Origin: an uncultured Eubacteriales bacterium
GTDB lineage: Bacteria > Bacillota > Clostridia > Oscillospirales > Acutalibacteraceae
Direction: 5' to 3'
DNA: 64,000 bases
Assembly (NCBI GenBank): GCA_934695425.1
Contig: CAKUVH010000002.1
Coordinates: 62,001-126,000, forward strand
Under the pieces are notes generated by a model. It was not told the origin of the DNA and searched no databases. It saw nothing but the letters and a program-made list of their open reading frames with translations. The position numbers were made by a program, and so were the translations under genes. This document shows, one piece after another, positions 1 to 8,217 of the stretch. Positions within the stretch are counted from its first letter, which is position 1; each line of letters opens with the position of its first letter.

Positions 1-1278
1 ATGGGATTTACCGAAATTCAAACTCCTATTTTGTCAGCTTCATCGCCGGAAGGTGCCAGAGATTATCTGATCCCCAGTCGTAAGCATCATGGAAAGTTCT
101 ATGCTTTACCTCAAGCTCCTCAAATTTTTAAGCAGCTTTTGATGGTTTCCGGTTTTGACAGATATTTTCAAATAGCTCCTTGTTTCCGCGACGAGGACTC
201 CAGAGCTGACCGTTCTCCCGGAGAATTTTATCAGTTGGATTACGAAATGTCTTTTGCAACTCAAGAAGATGTTTTGTCTGTTACCGAAGATGTAATATAT
301 GATACCTTTACAAAATTTTCAGATAAAAAAGTTTCTCCAAAACCTTTCAAACGTATAACTTATGCCGATGCAATGCTAACTTACGGAAGCGACAAACCTG
401 ACCTCAGAAACCCACTTAAAATAGTTGATGTCAGTGATATTTTTGAAGGCTCGGGATTTGCTGCATTCGAAGGAAAAACAGTGAGAGCCATTACAGTTGA
501 CGGGTGTTCATCTCAGCCGCGTAAATTTTTCGATAAGATGAACGACTATGCTTTAGAAATAGGAATGAAAGGTCTCGGATATATAAAGGTTACCGAAACC
601 GGAGAATTTACAGGTCCGATAAATAAATTTATTCCGGATGAAAAACGAGAAATTTTATCTGAGCGTTCAAAAATAAAACCGGGTTGCGTTGTGTATTTTA
701 TTGCCGATTCCAAAAAAGAAGCACCAAAATTTGCCGGTAAAATTCGTTCGGAACTTGGTAAACGTCTTAATTTGATAGATAACAGCAGATTTGATTTTTG
801 TTTTGTTGTAGATTTCCCAATGTATGAGGAAGATGAAGAAACTGGAAATACAATATTTACCCATAACCCGTTTTCTATGCCTCAAGGCGGACTAAACGCC
901 CTTTTAAACGAAAATCCTTTGAATATTCTTGCTTATCAGTATGATTTGGTTTGTAACGGAATAGAGCTTTCTTCGGGAGCGGTAAGAAATCACGATCCTG
1001 AAATAATGGTCAAAGCATTTGAAATTGCAGGTTACGGAGAAGATACCATAAAAGAAAAATTCGGTGCTCTTTATAACGCATTTAAATTCGGTGCACCGCC
1101 TCACGCGGGCATGGCTCCGGGAGTAGATAGAATGATAATGCTTCTAACCGACGAAGAAAATATAAGAGAAATAATAGCATTCCCAATGAACAGCAATGCT
1201 CAAGATGTAATGCTTGGTTCGCCAAACGAAGTAACCGAACAACAATTGCGTGAAGTTCACATAAAAATCAGAGATTAG
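1..1278 (+). CDS. aspS: Aspartyl-tRNA synthetase, 5'-truncated by window edge
   Basis: Charges tRNA with aspartate in the cytoplasm. The visible 425 residues hold the class II catalytic core: motif 2 (FRDEDSRADR followed by EFYQLDYE), the bacterial-type insertion after YADAMLTYGSDKPD, and motif 3 near the C-terminus (GMAPGVDRMIMLL). The N-terminal anticodon-binding OB domain is missing because the gene enters from outside the window, so the first ATG here is internal. gatC starts 13 bases downstream. With GatCAB next door, this enzyme may be non-discriminating and also charge tRNA-Asn, but that is inferred from context only. Confidence 0.95.
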   Translation: MGFTEIQTPILSASSPEGARDYLIPSRKHHGKFYALPQAPQIFKQLLMVSGFDRYFQIAPCFRDEDSRADRSPGEFYQLDYEMSFATQEDVLSVTEDVIYDTFTKFSDKKVSPKPFKRITYADAMLTYGSDKPDLRNPLKIVDVSDIFEGSGFAAFEGKTVRAITVDGCSSQPRKFFDKMNDYALEIGMKGLGYIKVTETGEFTGPINKFIPDEKREILSERSKIKPGCVVYFIADSKKEAPKFAGKIRSELGKRLNLIDNSRFDFCFVVDFPMYEEDEETGNTIFTHNPFSMPQGGLNALLNENPLNILAYQYDLVCNGIELSSGAVRNHDPEIMVKAFEIAGYGEDTIKEKFGALYNAFKFGAPPHAGMAPGVDRMIMLLTDEENIREIIAFPMNSNAQDVMLGSPNEVTEQQLREVHIKIRD

Positions 1279-1290
1279 CAGGTGATGTAA

Positions 1291-1569
1291 GTGATTAGCC
1301 GTGATGAAATGTTGAATTTAGCCAATCTTTCCAAACTGTATTTGAGCGAAGACGAGATTGAAGACGCCATGAAAGAAATGGACGGAATGATTGATTTTGC
1401 AAATCAGATAAATGAAATGAGCCTAGATTCTTACGAGACTCCGAATATAAACGGTCTTTCCAATGCTCTCAGAGATGATGAAGTAATAGAATCTTATCCT
1501 CAAAATAAAATTTTGGAAAATGTTGGCGGCGGAAAAGACGGATATTTTTACATTAAAAAATACAATTAA
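1291..1569 (+). CDS. gatC: Asp/Glu-tRNA amidotransferase subunit C
   Basis: Small 92-residue subunit that stabilises the GatA-GatB complex, which converts Asp-tRNA-Asn or Glu-tRNA-Gln to the amide form. The length and helical acidic N-terminus (ISRDEMLNLANLSKLYLSEDE) are typical, as is the IDFANQINEM stretch. It begins with GTG, preceded by aggtgatgtaa, 13 bases after aspS. gatA follows after about 45 bases, so aspS-gatC-gatA-gatB reads as one operon for indirect aminoacylation. Confidence 0.93.
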   Translation: MISRDEMLNLANLSKLYLSEDEIEDAMKEMDGMIDFANQINEMSLDSYETPNINGLSNALRDDEVIESYPQNKILENVGGGKDGYFYIKKYN

Positions 1570-1615
1570 GTGTGCGTAAATTTTCTTTACACGTTTTAGG
1601 GAGGCTTGAACATTA

Positions 1616-3085
1616 ATGAATGATTCCAAAAGAGGAATAATAAAGCATATAAAAAATATGCTTTCGAATAAAGAAATTTCCTGCAAAGAGTTAACGGAAA
1701 AATATTTAAGCGAAATAAAAAAGAGCAATCTTAATGCTTACGTTACGGTTTGCGAAGAGGAAGCTTACAAAAATTCCGAAAAAGTCGATGAAAAGATAAG
1801 CTCGGGTGAAGAAATAAGCTATCTTGAAGGCGTACCGATGGCGCTCAAAGACATAATTTCGACAAACGGTATAGAAACAACATGTTGTTCCAAAATATTG
1901 TCGGGATACAAACCCATATTCGATGCGACAGTATGGGAAAAACTTAAGCAAAAAGGAGCGGTACTGCTCGGAAAACTCAACATGGATGAATTTGCAATGG
2001 GTTCTTCTTGTGAGAATTCTTGCATCGGAGGAGCTAAAAATCCGCACAATATCAACCATGTTTCAGGCGGAAGTTCGGGCGGCTCAGCTTCTGCGGTAGC
2101 GGGAAATATTGCAGCTTATGCTTTAGGCACCGATACCGGCGGATCGGTTCGTCAACCTGCGTCTTTTTGCGGAGTTGTTGGACTTAAACCCACATACGGA
2201 GCGGTTTCCAGATATGGAGTAATAGCATATGCTTCAGGATTTGACCAAGTGGGTCCTATAGCTCAAACTGCCGAAGATGTATCCCTGGTTTTCGATGCGA
2301 TTTCGGGTTATGATTTTCATGATTCGACATCAAATCCAAATGTAAAAATGCAAACTTTTGCCAATATAAATAACGACATCAAAGGCCTTAAAATAGGAAT
2401 TCCAAAGGAATATTACGACGGTGTGGACGACGAAATAAAGTCATCCATTGAAGAAGCCGTTAAGCTTTACGAATCGATGGGCGCCAGCGTTGAATATTTT
2501 GATTTCCCTGAAGTTAAATATTCTTTGCCGGTGTACTATATCTTGGCCTGCGCCGAAGCTACTTCGAACTTGGCTCGATTCGACGGTGTAAGATATGGCT
2601 ACAGAACAGAGCATTACAAAGACATAAATGAAATGATATGTAAAACGAGAAGCGAAGGCTTTGGACGCGAAGTGAAAAGAAGAATACTTCTCGGAAATTA
2701 TGTTTTGAGTTCGGGATATTATGATGCTTATTACAAGAAAGCCCAAAATTTAAGAGCAGTAATCATAAAAGCTTTTAACAGAGCTTTCGAAAAGTATGAC
2801 GTCTTGATAACCCCAACGTCACCCGTTACGGCTTTTGAATGCAATAAAAAATTCAGCAATCCGCAGGAAATATATCTTGCTGATATATGTACCGTTCCGG
2901 TTAATACCGTAGGAATTCCGGGAATTTCCGTTCCGTGTGGGTTCGATTCAAAAGGATTGCCGATCGGAATGCAAATTTTAGGCCCGAAATTCAGCGAATC
3001 AAAACTCTTGAATGTAGCTCACAAATATGAAGTATTTACCGGCTACCAAAACAATAAATGCGTAGATATGGGGGTAAGATTATGA
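1616..3085 (+). CDS. gatA: Asp/Glu-tRNA amidotransferase subunit A
   Basis: Amidase-signature subunit that releases ammonia from glutamine. The Ser-cisSer-Lys triad is visible: Lys78 in MALKD, the cis-Ser in SGGSSGGS (about 150-157), and the nucleophile Ser177 in DTGGSVRQP. At 489 residues it is full length. The ATG follows a strong gggagg site. Its stop codon overlaps the gatB start (ATGA), as expected for translational coupling of the two subunits. Confidence 0.97.
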   Translation: MNDSKRGIIKHIKNMLSNKEISCKELTEKYLSEIKKSNLNAYVTVCEEEAYKNSEKVDEKISSGEEISYLEGVPMALKDIISTNGIETTCCSKILSGYKPIFDATVWEKLKQKGAVLLGKLNMDEFAMGSSCENSCIGGAKNPHNINHVSGGSSGGSASAVAGNIAAYALGTDTGGSVRQPASFCGVVGLKPTYGAVSRYGVIAYASGFDQVGPIAQTAEDVSLVFDAISGYDFHDSTSNPNVKMQTFANINNDIKGLKIGIPKEYYDGVDDEIKSSIEEAVKLYESMGASVEYFDFPEVKYSLPVYYILACAEATSNLARFDGVRYGYRTEHYKDINEMICKTRSEGFGREVKRRILLGNYVLSSGYYDAYYKKAQNLRAVIIKAFNRAFEKYDVLITPTSPVTAFECNKKFSNPQEIYLADICTVPVNTVGIPGISVPCGFDSKGLPIGMQILGPKFSESKLLNVAHKYEVFTGYQNNKCVDMGVRL

Positions 3086-4497
3086 GCTATGATTTAGTTG
3101 TCGGATTGGAAACTCATGTCGAGCTTCTTACAAAAACCAAAATTTTTTGCGGATGCAAAAATGCTTTCGGATCTGAACCGAATACTAATTGTTGTCCGGT
3201 TTGCATAGGTTTGCCCGGAACATTGCCAAAACTTAATCGTGAAGTCGTAAACTTTGCTATAAAGGCGGGACTCGCATTAAATTGTACGATAAACCTTAAA
3301 TCCAAAATGGATAGAAAAAATTATGTTTATCCCGATTTATCCAAAGCTTATCAGATATCTCAATTCTATACTCCTATTTGTAAGGACGGATATGTCGAGC
3401 TTGCAAGTGGCAAAAAAATACGAATTCATCAAATTCACATGGAAGAAGATGCCGGAAAACTTGTTCATAAATCCGGAGATGTGTATGTGGACTACAACCG
3501 TGGCGGAGTTCCTCTTTTAGAGATAGTAACCGAGCCCGATATAAGTTCTTCCGAAGAAGCACGCGAATATGTTGAAAAACTTCAGATGATAATGCGCTAT
3601 ATTGGCGTTTCCGATTGCAGAATGCAAGAAGGTTCTATGCGCTGCGACGTAAATGTTTCCGTCAAGCCGACAGGTTCGCAAAAGCTTGGTACTCGTACAG
3701 AAATAAAAAATATGAATTCAATTACTTTTATGACTAAAGCGATTGACTATGAATACAAACGCCACGTTGAAATTTTGAATAGCGGGGAAAAAATTACTCA
3801 GCAAACACTCCGATATGTTGAAGAAACGAATTCTACCGAAAGTATGAGAAGTAAAGAGGATGCCCAAGATTATCGTTATTTTGGAGACCCTGATCTGGTA
3901 GAAATAAATCTCGAGGAATCATATGTTGAAGACATAAGAAAAACTCTCCCCGAGTTGCCCACAAGCCGTTTTAAGAGATATACAAACGAATTTGGGATAC
4001 CGGAAAAAGATGCGCTTCTTATCGTGAAATATAAAAATGTTTCAGACTTTTTCGAAGCAGCTTCTGATGGCCTTAAAAATCCAAAAACAGTTTCTAATTT
4101 CATAATAGGTCAAATTTTCAGAAGTATTGAAACCGAGTCTGAACGTGAAAAATTCGAAATTTTGACTTCCCCGAAACAGCTTAATGAGCTCGTCAAGTTG
4201 GTAGAAGAGGGCAAAGTTAATATGAACCTTGCCAAAAAGACACTCTCTAAAATGCTTGAAAGCGGAAAGGGCGTAGGTGAATTCATATCTGAAAATGATA
4301 TGAAAGGAATTTCGGACGAAGAAATAGAAGCACTTTGCAAAGAAGCAATTTCTAATAATGAATCGGCCGCAAAAGATTATCTTGCAGGGAAAGAAAAAGC
4401 TCTCAAAGCAATGCTTGGATATGTCATGAAAGCCACCCGAGGAAAAGGGGACGCATTAGCGATAGAGAAAAAATTGATAGAGATTCTTAAAAAGTAA
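3082..4497 (+). CDS. gatB: Asp/Glu-tRNA amidotransferase subunit B
   Basis: Kinase/transamidase subunit that activates the misacylated aminoacyl-tRNA. The N-terminal core begins VVGLETHVEL, has the Cys-rich FCGCKN...CCPVCIGLPG region, and ends with a YqeY-like helical tail (LAGKEKALKAMLGYVMKATRGKGD). I chose ATG 3082 because it overlaps the gatA stop and follows gggggtaag; a frame extending to 3058 has no ribosome site. A hairpin terminator follows, closing the operon. Confidence 0.97.
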   Translation: MSYDLVVGLETHVELLTKTKIFCGCKNAFGSEPNTNCCPVCIGLPGTLPKLNREVVNFAIKAGLALNCTINLKSKMDRKNYVYPDLSKAYQISQFYTPICKDGYVELASGKKIRIHQIHMEEDAGKLVHKSGDVYVDYNRGGVPLLEIVTEPDISSSEEAREYVEKLQMIMRYIGVSDCRMQEGSMRCDVNVSVKPTGSQKLGTRTEIKNMNSITFMTKAIDYEYKRHVEILNSGEKITQQTLRYVEETNSTESMRSKEDAQDYRYFGDPDLVEINLEESYVEDIRKTLPELPTSRFKRYTNEFGIPEKDALLIVKYKNVSDFFEAASDGLKNPKTVSNFIIGQIFRSIETESEREKFEILTSPKQLNELVKLVEEGKVNMNLAKKTLSKMLESGKGVGEFISENDMKGISDEEIEALCKEAISNNESAAKDYLAGKEKALKAMLGYVMKATRGKGDALAIEKKLIEILKK

Positions 4498-4511
4498 TTT
4501 TTCATAACAAA

Positions 4512-4549
4512 AACAGCTGTGTTATATGCACGGCTGTTTATTATTTTGT
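4512..4549 (+). terminator. Rho-independent terminator after gatB
   Basis: Stem aacagctgtg / cacggctgtt with a 7-base loop, followed by a T-rich run. It closes the aspS-gatCAB operon. Confidence 0.8.
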
Positions 4550-4563
4550 TTAAATTGTGATTT

Positions 4564-4603
4564 TATACAAAAATCATTGACAATATATATATATATATAT
4601 AAT
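4564..4603 (+). promoter_or_regulatory. TA-tract promoter with TATACAAAAA box
   Basis: Upstream box TATACAAAAA (4564-4573), then 3 bases, TTGACA (4577-4582), a 15-base spacer almost entirely (AT)n, and TATAAT (4598-4603). The same layout recurs at 31560-31601 (minus), 40757-40797 and 41380-41418. It drives the VSGG small-protein genes. Confidence 0.75.
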
Positions 4604-4608
4604 GGTTA

Positions 4609-4624
4609 CAGAAATGCATTTCTG
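4609..4624. repeat. 16-bp perfect palindrome, copy 1
   Basis: CAGAAATGCATTTCTG, a perfect dyad that starts about 6 bases after the TATAAT, at the predicted transcription start. It could be an operator or a 5' stem-loop in the mRNA. An identical copy lies at 4976-4991. Confidence 0.85.
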
Positions 4625-4655
4625 CAAATTTAATTAAGTATGGGAGGAAATAAAG

Positions 4656-4946
4656 ATGTCAAAAATTAATGAAAAAATAAATGAAAATGAAGAAGAAAAA
4701 GTTTCGGGCGGAGTTGAATCTAACAGAAAAGGCGGAACTTTTAAAAGAGCAAATGGAGAAAAATATGAAGTTATCTGTGATATTTGCCGTAAACCTATCT
4801 TGGGGAAAGCGGGCATTCTAACCGATAGCAAAGGAAACGATTATTGTTTGGACTGCGCTCACAAAAAGCAAACCATATTGAAAGGATTTGGCATGACTGA
4901 AAAATTTGAAAAAAAGGACGTGGAATACAATCTGGATTCCAAATAA
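4656..4946 (+). CDS. VSGG-leader small zinc-finger-like protein
   Basis: A 96-residue protein of unknown function. Residues 1-23 form an acidic, charged leader ending in EEEKVSGG, which resembles the double-glycine leaders cleaved by peptidase-containing ABC exporters. After the leader comes a core with CDICRKPILGKAG and YCLDC, i.e. two CxxC pairs about 25 residues apart, as in a zinc ribbon. There is no hydrophobic signal peptide. A strong gggagg site precedes the ATG. It is the first of four such genes and is closely similar to the one at 5648 (both have a GNDYCxDCA..KKQ segment). Export through a PCAT transporter is inference; none is encoded nearby. Confidence 0.75.
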   Translation: MSKINEKINENEEEKVSGGVESNRKGGTFKRANGEKYEVICDICRKPILGKAGILTDSKGNDYCLDCAHKKQTILKGFGMTEKFEKKDVEYNLDSK

Positions 4947-4975
4947 TTTAAAATTTAAAAAATTAATAATGCATA

Positions 4976-4991
4976 CAGAAATGCATTTCTG
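4976..4991. repeat. 16-bp perfect palindrome, copy 2
   Basis: Identical to the palindrome at 4609-4624 and placed in the gap before the second VSGG gene. A possible -10 (aataat, 4965-4970) lies 6 bases upstream, but I see no -35. Confidence 0.85.
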
Positions 4992-5027
4992 ATTATATAT
5001 AACCACAAAATGTGAGGAGGAATAAAA

Positions 5028-5348
5028 ATGAGCGAGCAAAAAGAAAAAATGAGCAATGAAGATGAAGAGAAAGTTTCCGGCGGCTATTATAGCAATGGAA
5101 GTTGGCATCCTAATTATCATGATAAGCCAACACCGATAGAAGTAAAAGGGCATTCCGGAAAGAGAGAAGCAATTTCAACGGTTAAAGTATGGCAATGTGA
5201 TGTTTGCGGTGCAATTAACTCAACAGTTAAGCCTACCATGGTGTCCGATTCTACTGTTACGGACTTACATATATGTCAGCAATGCGAATCCGACGGACGA
5301 CATAAAGAACTGGAAAGAAAATACGGAAAAGTAGATTTTGTAAATTGA
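5028..5348 (+). CDS. VSGG-leader small protein with two CxxC motifs
   Basis: A 106-residue protein of unknown function. It starts after gtgaggaggaataaaa. The leader (residues 1-19) ends in DEEKVSGG and is followed by a Gly/Tyr/Asn/Ser/His-rich linker. The core has CDVCG and CQQC about 30 residues apart, consistent with metal binding. The core differs from its neighbours except for the leader and the cysteine spacing, so the leader is the conserved part and the cargo varies. A copy of the 16-bp palindrome lies in its upstream gap. Confidence 0.72.
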   Translation: MSEQKEKMSNEDEEKVSGGYYSNGSWHPNYHDKPTPIEVKGHSGKREAISTVKVWQCDVCGAINSTVKPTMVSDSTVTDLHICQQCESDGRHKELERKYGKVDFVN

Positions 5349-5372
5349 TAAAAATTGAAAGGAGGAATAAAA

Positions 5373-5630
5373 ATGGAAGAACAAAAAGAAAAATTAAACG
5401 AAGTCGAAGAAAAAGAAATTTCAGGCGGCAAGACCGTAGAGGTTTCTACACTTGTTAAGGTTCCGTTTTGCAGTGTGTGTAATTGCGTATCCACACCCAA
5501 TAATCCTATTACTCACTACGGGTATAAGACACACCCGGGATCTTCAGTTATATATAAAGATAAGAAATATCTTTGTGATAAATGTTACGAAGAGCCAAAA
5601 AACAGGAGCTCGTTGACCGGATGCAGATAA
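5373..5630 (+). CDS. ISGG-leader small protein with CxxC motifs
   Basis: An 85-residue protein. ATG 5373 follows gaaaggaggaataaaa; the longer frame to 5355 would put the ribosome site inside the gene. The leader ends in EEKEISGG. The core has CSVCNC and CDKC, again two Cys pairs about 35 residues apart, plus a final Cys. The distance to the preceding gene (24 bases) and the following one (17 bases) makes one operon. No function can be assigned from sequence. Confidence 0.72.
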   Translation: MEEQKEKLNEVEEKEISGGKTVEVSTLVKVPFCSVCNCVSTPNNPITHYGYKTHPGSSVIYKDKKYLCDKCYEEPKNRSSLTGCR

Positions 5631-5647
5631 TGATAGGAGGGTTGAAC

Positions 5648-5944
5648 ATGAGAATACTCAAAGAAAATCTAAATTGCAAGGAAGAGAAAATGGTTTCCGG
5701 CGGTTCAGAGGCTTCTTATCCATCTGACGAGGGAACTTTTCAAAAAAATAACGGAAAGCACTTTGAAATCATATGCGATGCATGCCGCAAGGTTATTCCC
5801 GGAAAATCCGGGGTTTTATACGATAGTCAAGGGAATGATTACTGTGTAGATTGCGCGATGAAGAAGCAGGCTATATTAAAAGAATCCGGCATAAATGAAA
5901 GATATAGGTTTGATAATCTTGAATATGCAAAAGATTTAAAATAA
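5648..5944 (+). CDS. VSGG-leader small zinc-finger-like protein, paralogue of 4656 gene
   Basis: A 98-residue protein. ATG 5648 follows aggagggttgaac; a frame reaching back to 5582 overlaps the previous gene and lacks a site. The leader ends in KEEKMVSGG. The core (CDACRKVIPGKSG ... GNDYCVDCAMKKQ) is a clear paralogue of the first gene in this operon. It is the last gene before a terminator. Why the two near-copies flank two unlike members is not clear. Confidence 0.75.
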   Translation: MRILKENLNCKEEKMVSGGSEASYPSDEGTFQKNNGKHFEIICDACRKVIPGKSGVLYDSQGNDYCVDCAMKKQAILKESGINERYRFDNLEYAKDLK

Positions 5945-5950
5945 AAAATT

Positions 5951-6000
5951 AACCATCCAATGATGTGTGAGATGCGTCAAAAGGGTGGTTTTTTATTTTT
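5951..6000 (+). terminator. Terminator of VSGG operon
   Basis: Stem aaccatcc / gggtggtt with a 24-base loop and a long T-rich tail. Confidence 0.75.
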
Positions 6001-6172
6001 ATTTGGCACGCCGATATTAAAAAGCGAGCTAAATTTACAAATTACCTTATTTTATATGTTGCATAATTTTTAAAATTAGTATATAATCGGAATGGTTTGT
6101 AATAAACTTATTATGAATCATTAAATTTATAGATTATTTTATATCCTTATTTTTTATTAGGAGGAAAATTAT

Positions 6173-6730
6173 ATGCTTTCAGCAGGAGATTTTAGAAACG
6201 GCTCTACATTTGAGCTCGATGGTAATGTAGTATCAATAGTGGAATTCCAACATGTTAAACCGGGAAAGGGTGCAGCTTTCGTAAGAGCAAAGATTAAAAA
6301 TGTTATGAGCGGAGCTGTAACTGAGCGTACTTTTAACCCCAGCGATAAATATCAAGAGGCATTTATCGAAAGAAGAGAAATGCAATATCTGTACAATGAC
6401 GGCGATTTATACTATTTCATGGATAATGAAACATTTGAACAGATACCTATAAATTCCTCGGTTTTAGGCGACAATTTCAAATTTGTGAAAGAAAACATGG
6501 TGTGCAAAGTTCTTTCATATAAAGGAAGCGTTTTTGGTGTGGAACCGCCACTTTTTGTTGAACTTTTGGTTACTCAAACAGATGCAGGATTCAAGGGAGA
6601 TACAGCTACAAACGCTACGAAACCCGCTACACTTGAAACCGGTGCTGAAATAAAAGTTCCTTTGTTTATAGAAGAAGGAGAAAAAATAAGAATCGACACG
6701 AGAACAGGTGAATATCTCGAACGTGCTTAA
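6173..6730 (+). CDS. efp: Translation elongation factor P
   Basis: Relieves ribosome stalling at polyproline stretches. It has 185 residues with three beta-barrel domains: an N-terminal KOW-like domain with the modification-site loop HVKPGKGAAF (Lys32 at its tip), a central OB domain, and a C-terminal OB domain ending in IRIDTRTGEYLER, the family signature. The start follows ttaggaggaaaattat. The acidic Cys-rich gene follows within 42 bases and shares its terminator. Confidence 0.97.
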   Translation: MLSAGDFRNGSTFELDGNVVSIVEFQHVKPGKGAAFVRAKIKNVMSGAVTERTFNPSDKYQEAFIERREMQYLYNDGDLYYFMDNETFEQIPINSSVLGDNFKFVKENMVCKVLSYKGSVFGVEPPLFVELLVTQTDAGFKGDTATNATKPATLETGAEIKVPLFIEEGEKIRIDTRTGEYLERA

Positions 6731-6771
6731 ACGATAATATAATTAAAATTATTTACTGGGAGGAAATTGTA

Positions 6772-7266
6772 ATGACAATTAAAGAAAGAGCAGCTTACAT
6801 CAAAGGTTTGCTCGAAGGTCTTGATTTAGACGACGACAAAAAAGAAACTAAGGTATTAAAAGCAATGGCAGAGTGGATGGAAGAAATTTCTGAATCTGTT
6901 GAAGGAATAGACGAAGACGTTGATAATATTTGCGACGAACTCGAAGTTTTGGATGAAGATTTAGAATATCTTGAAGATGAAGTTTATAAATGCCCTGAAT
7001 GTGATGAAGAATGCGATTGTGGATGTCACGAAGGCGAAGATTGCGACTGTGACGACGAAGATTATTACGAAGTTGAGTGTCCGACATGTGGAGAAAAAAC
7101 TTGCTTTTCCGAAGATACTCTTTTAGATAGCGAAATGAATTGTCCAAATTGCGGAGAATTATTAGAGTTCGGATTTGAAGATTGTGATTGCGGATGCGAC
7201 TGTGACGATGACTGCGATTGCGATGAAAATTGTGACTGCGGATGCGACTGTCATAGCGACAAATAA
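6772..7266 (+). CDS. Acidic Cys-rich protein with zinc-ribbon motifs
   Basis: A 164-residue, strongly acidic protein. Residues 1-75 are helical (ERAAYIKGLLEGL...), resembling the N-terminal domain of clostridial CD1247-like proteins. A zinc ribbon follows, formed by CPTCGEKTC and CPNCGELLEFG, flanked by Asp/Cys repeats of the type CDCGCDCDDD. The tail is nearly all Cys, Asp and Gly with a final His, so it could bind several metal ions. It is co-transcribed with efp. The function is unknown; metal storage or buffering is only a guess from composition. Confidence 0.8.
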   Translation: MTIKERAAYIKGLLEGLDLDDDKKETKVLKAMAEWMEEISESVEGIDEDVDNICDELEVLDEDLEYLEDEVYKCPECDEECDCGCHEGEDCDCDDEDYYEVECPTCGEKTCFSEDTLLDSEMNCPNCGELLEFGFEDCDCGCDCDDDCDCDENCDCGCDCHSDK

Positions 7267-7313
7267 AAATAATATTTAATTTTACTAATTATTATTGTAA
7301 TATTTCATTAAAT

Positions 7314-7352
7314 TTGTGCGCAACTTTCATTTTTGAGTTGCGCAAATTGTTT
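7314..7352 (+). terminator. Terminator after efp operon
   Basis: Stem tgcgcaact / agttgcgca with a loop of about 10 bases, followed by aaattgttt. It separates efp from the ABC importer. Confidence 0.7.
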
Positions 7353-7389
7353 GTATAGTGTAAAGTATATTCTAGAAAGGATGTTTGTA

Positions 7390-8214
7390 ATGAAAATATT
7401 TTCAAAAGTATTTAAAATTAGTGCATTTTTGATATTTTCTTTAGCGTGTCTTACATCTTGTTCTAGTAATACACAAGAATCAGAAGAAGTGTTGAAAGTT
7501 GGAATGGAATGTTCATATGCTCCGTTTAACTGGATACAACCTACTGATAAAAATGGTGCCGTGAAAATTTCCGACGGATGGTATGCGTGTGGATACGATG
7601 TTTACATAGCTAAAGAAATTTCTCAAAGATTAGGGAAAAAACTCGAAGTAGTAAAAATAGACTGGGATGGTCTATTGCCTGCTCTTACTTCCGGAAAAAT
7701 CGATTCTATAATCGCCGGAATGTCAGCCACCGAATCCAGAAAAGAAGCAATTGATTTTACCGACAACTATTACAACTCAAATATCGTAGTTGTGGTAAAG
7801 AAAAATGGCAAGTACGCAGATGCTAAAAGTTTAAGCGATCTTGAAGGAGCAAAAATTACCGGTCAGCTTAGCACAGTTCACTATGACTTCATAGATCAAA
7901 TTCCCGGAGTTCAAAAAGAAGTCGCTTTAGAGGATTTTTCATCTATGGTTTCTGCTGTAACTGCCGGAAAAATTGACGGGTACGTAAGTGAAAGGCCCGC
8001 GGCGCTGGTAGCAGTACATACAAATCCAAATCTTGTGTGTATAGATTTTGAAGAGGGAAAAGGATTTAAATTTTCTCAAGATGAAACAGCAATAGCTATC
8101 GGAGTTCGAAAAGGAAGCAAGCTCAAAGATGATATAAACGGAGCTTTATCAACAATAAGTGGAGAAGATAGAGAAAAATTAATGCAAAAAGCTGTTGGAG
8201 GTGCAATATCATAA
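7390..8214 (+). CDS. Amino-acid ABC transporter substrate-binding lipoprotein
   Basis: Extracellular solute receptor of the polar amino-acid (SBP_bac_3) family, 274 residues. The lipobox LTSC places the lipidated Cys at residue 24. The mature part opens with LKVGMECSYAPFNW and has the typical DIIAGMSATESRKEAIDFT stretch (about residues 113-132), which forms part of the ligand site. ATG 7390 was chosen because agaaagg lies 9 bases upstream. Permease and ATPase genes follow directly. The ligand (Glu, Gln, His or Cys-type) cannot be told from sequence. Confidence 0.92.
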   Translation: MKIFSKVFKISAFLIFSLACLTSCSSNTQESEEVLKVGMECSYAPFNWIQPTDKNGAVKISDGWYACGYDVYIAKEISQRLGKKLEVVKIDWDGLLPALTSGKIDSIIAGMSATESRKEAIDFTDNYYNSNIVVVVKKNGKYADAKSLSDLEGAKITGQLSTVHYDFIDQIPGVQKEVALEDFSSMVSAVTAGKIDGYVSERPAALVAVHTNPNLVCIDFEEGKGFKFSQDETAIAIGVRKGSKLKDDINGALSTISGEDREKLMQKAVGGAIS

Positions 8215-8217
8215 GTT

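Noticed and set aside
4583..4597. (TA)n tracts as replication or attachment sites
   Set aside because: Each lies exactly between a -35 and a -10 element, so promoter spacers explain them better.
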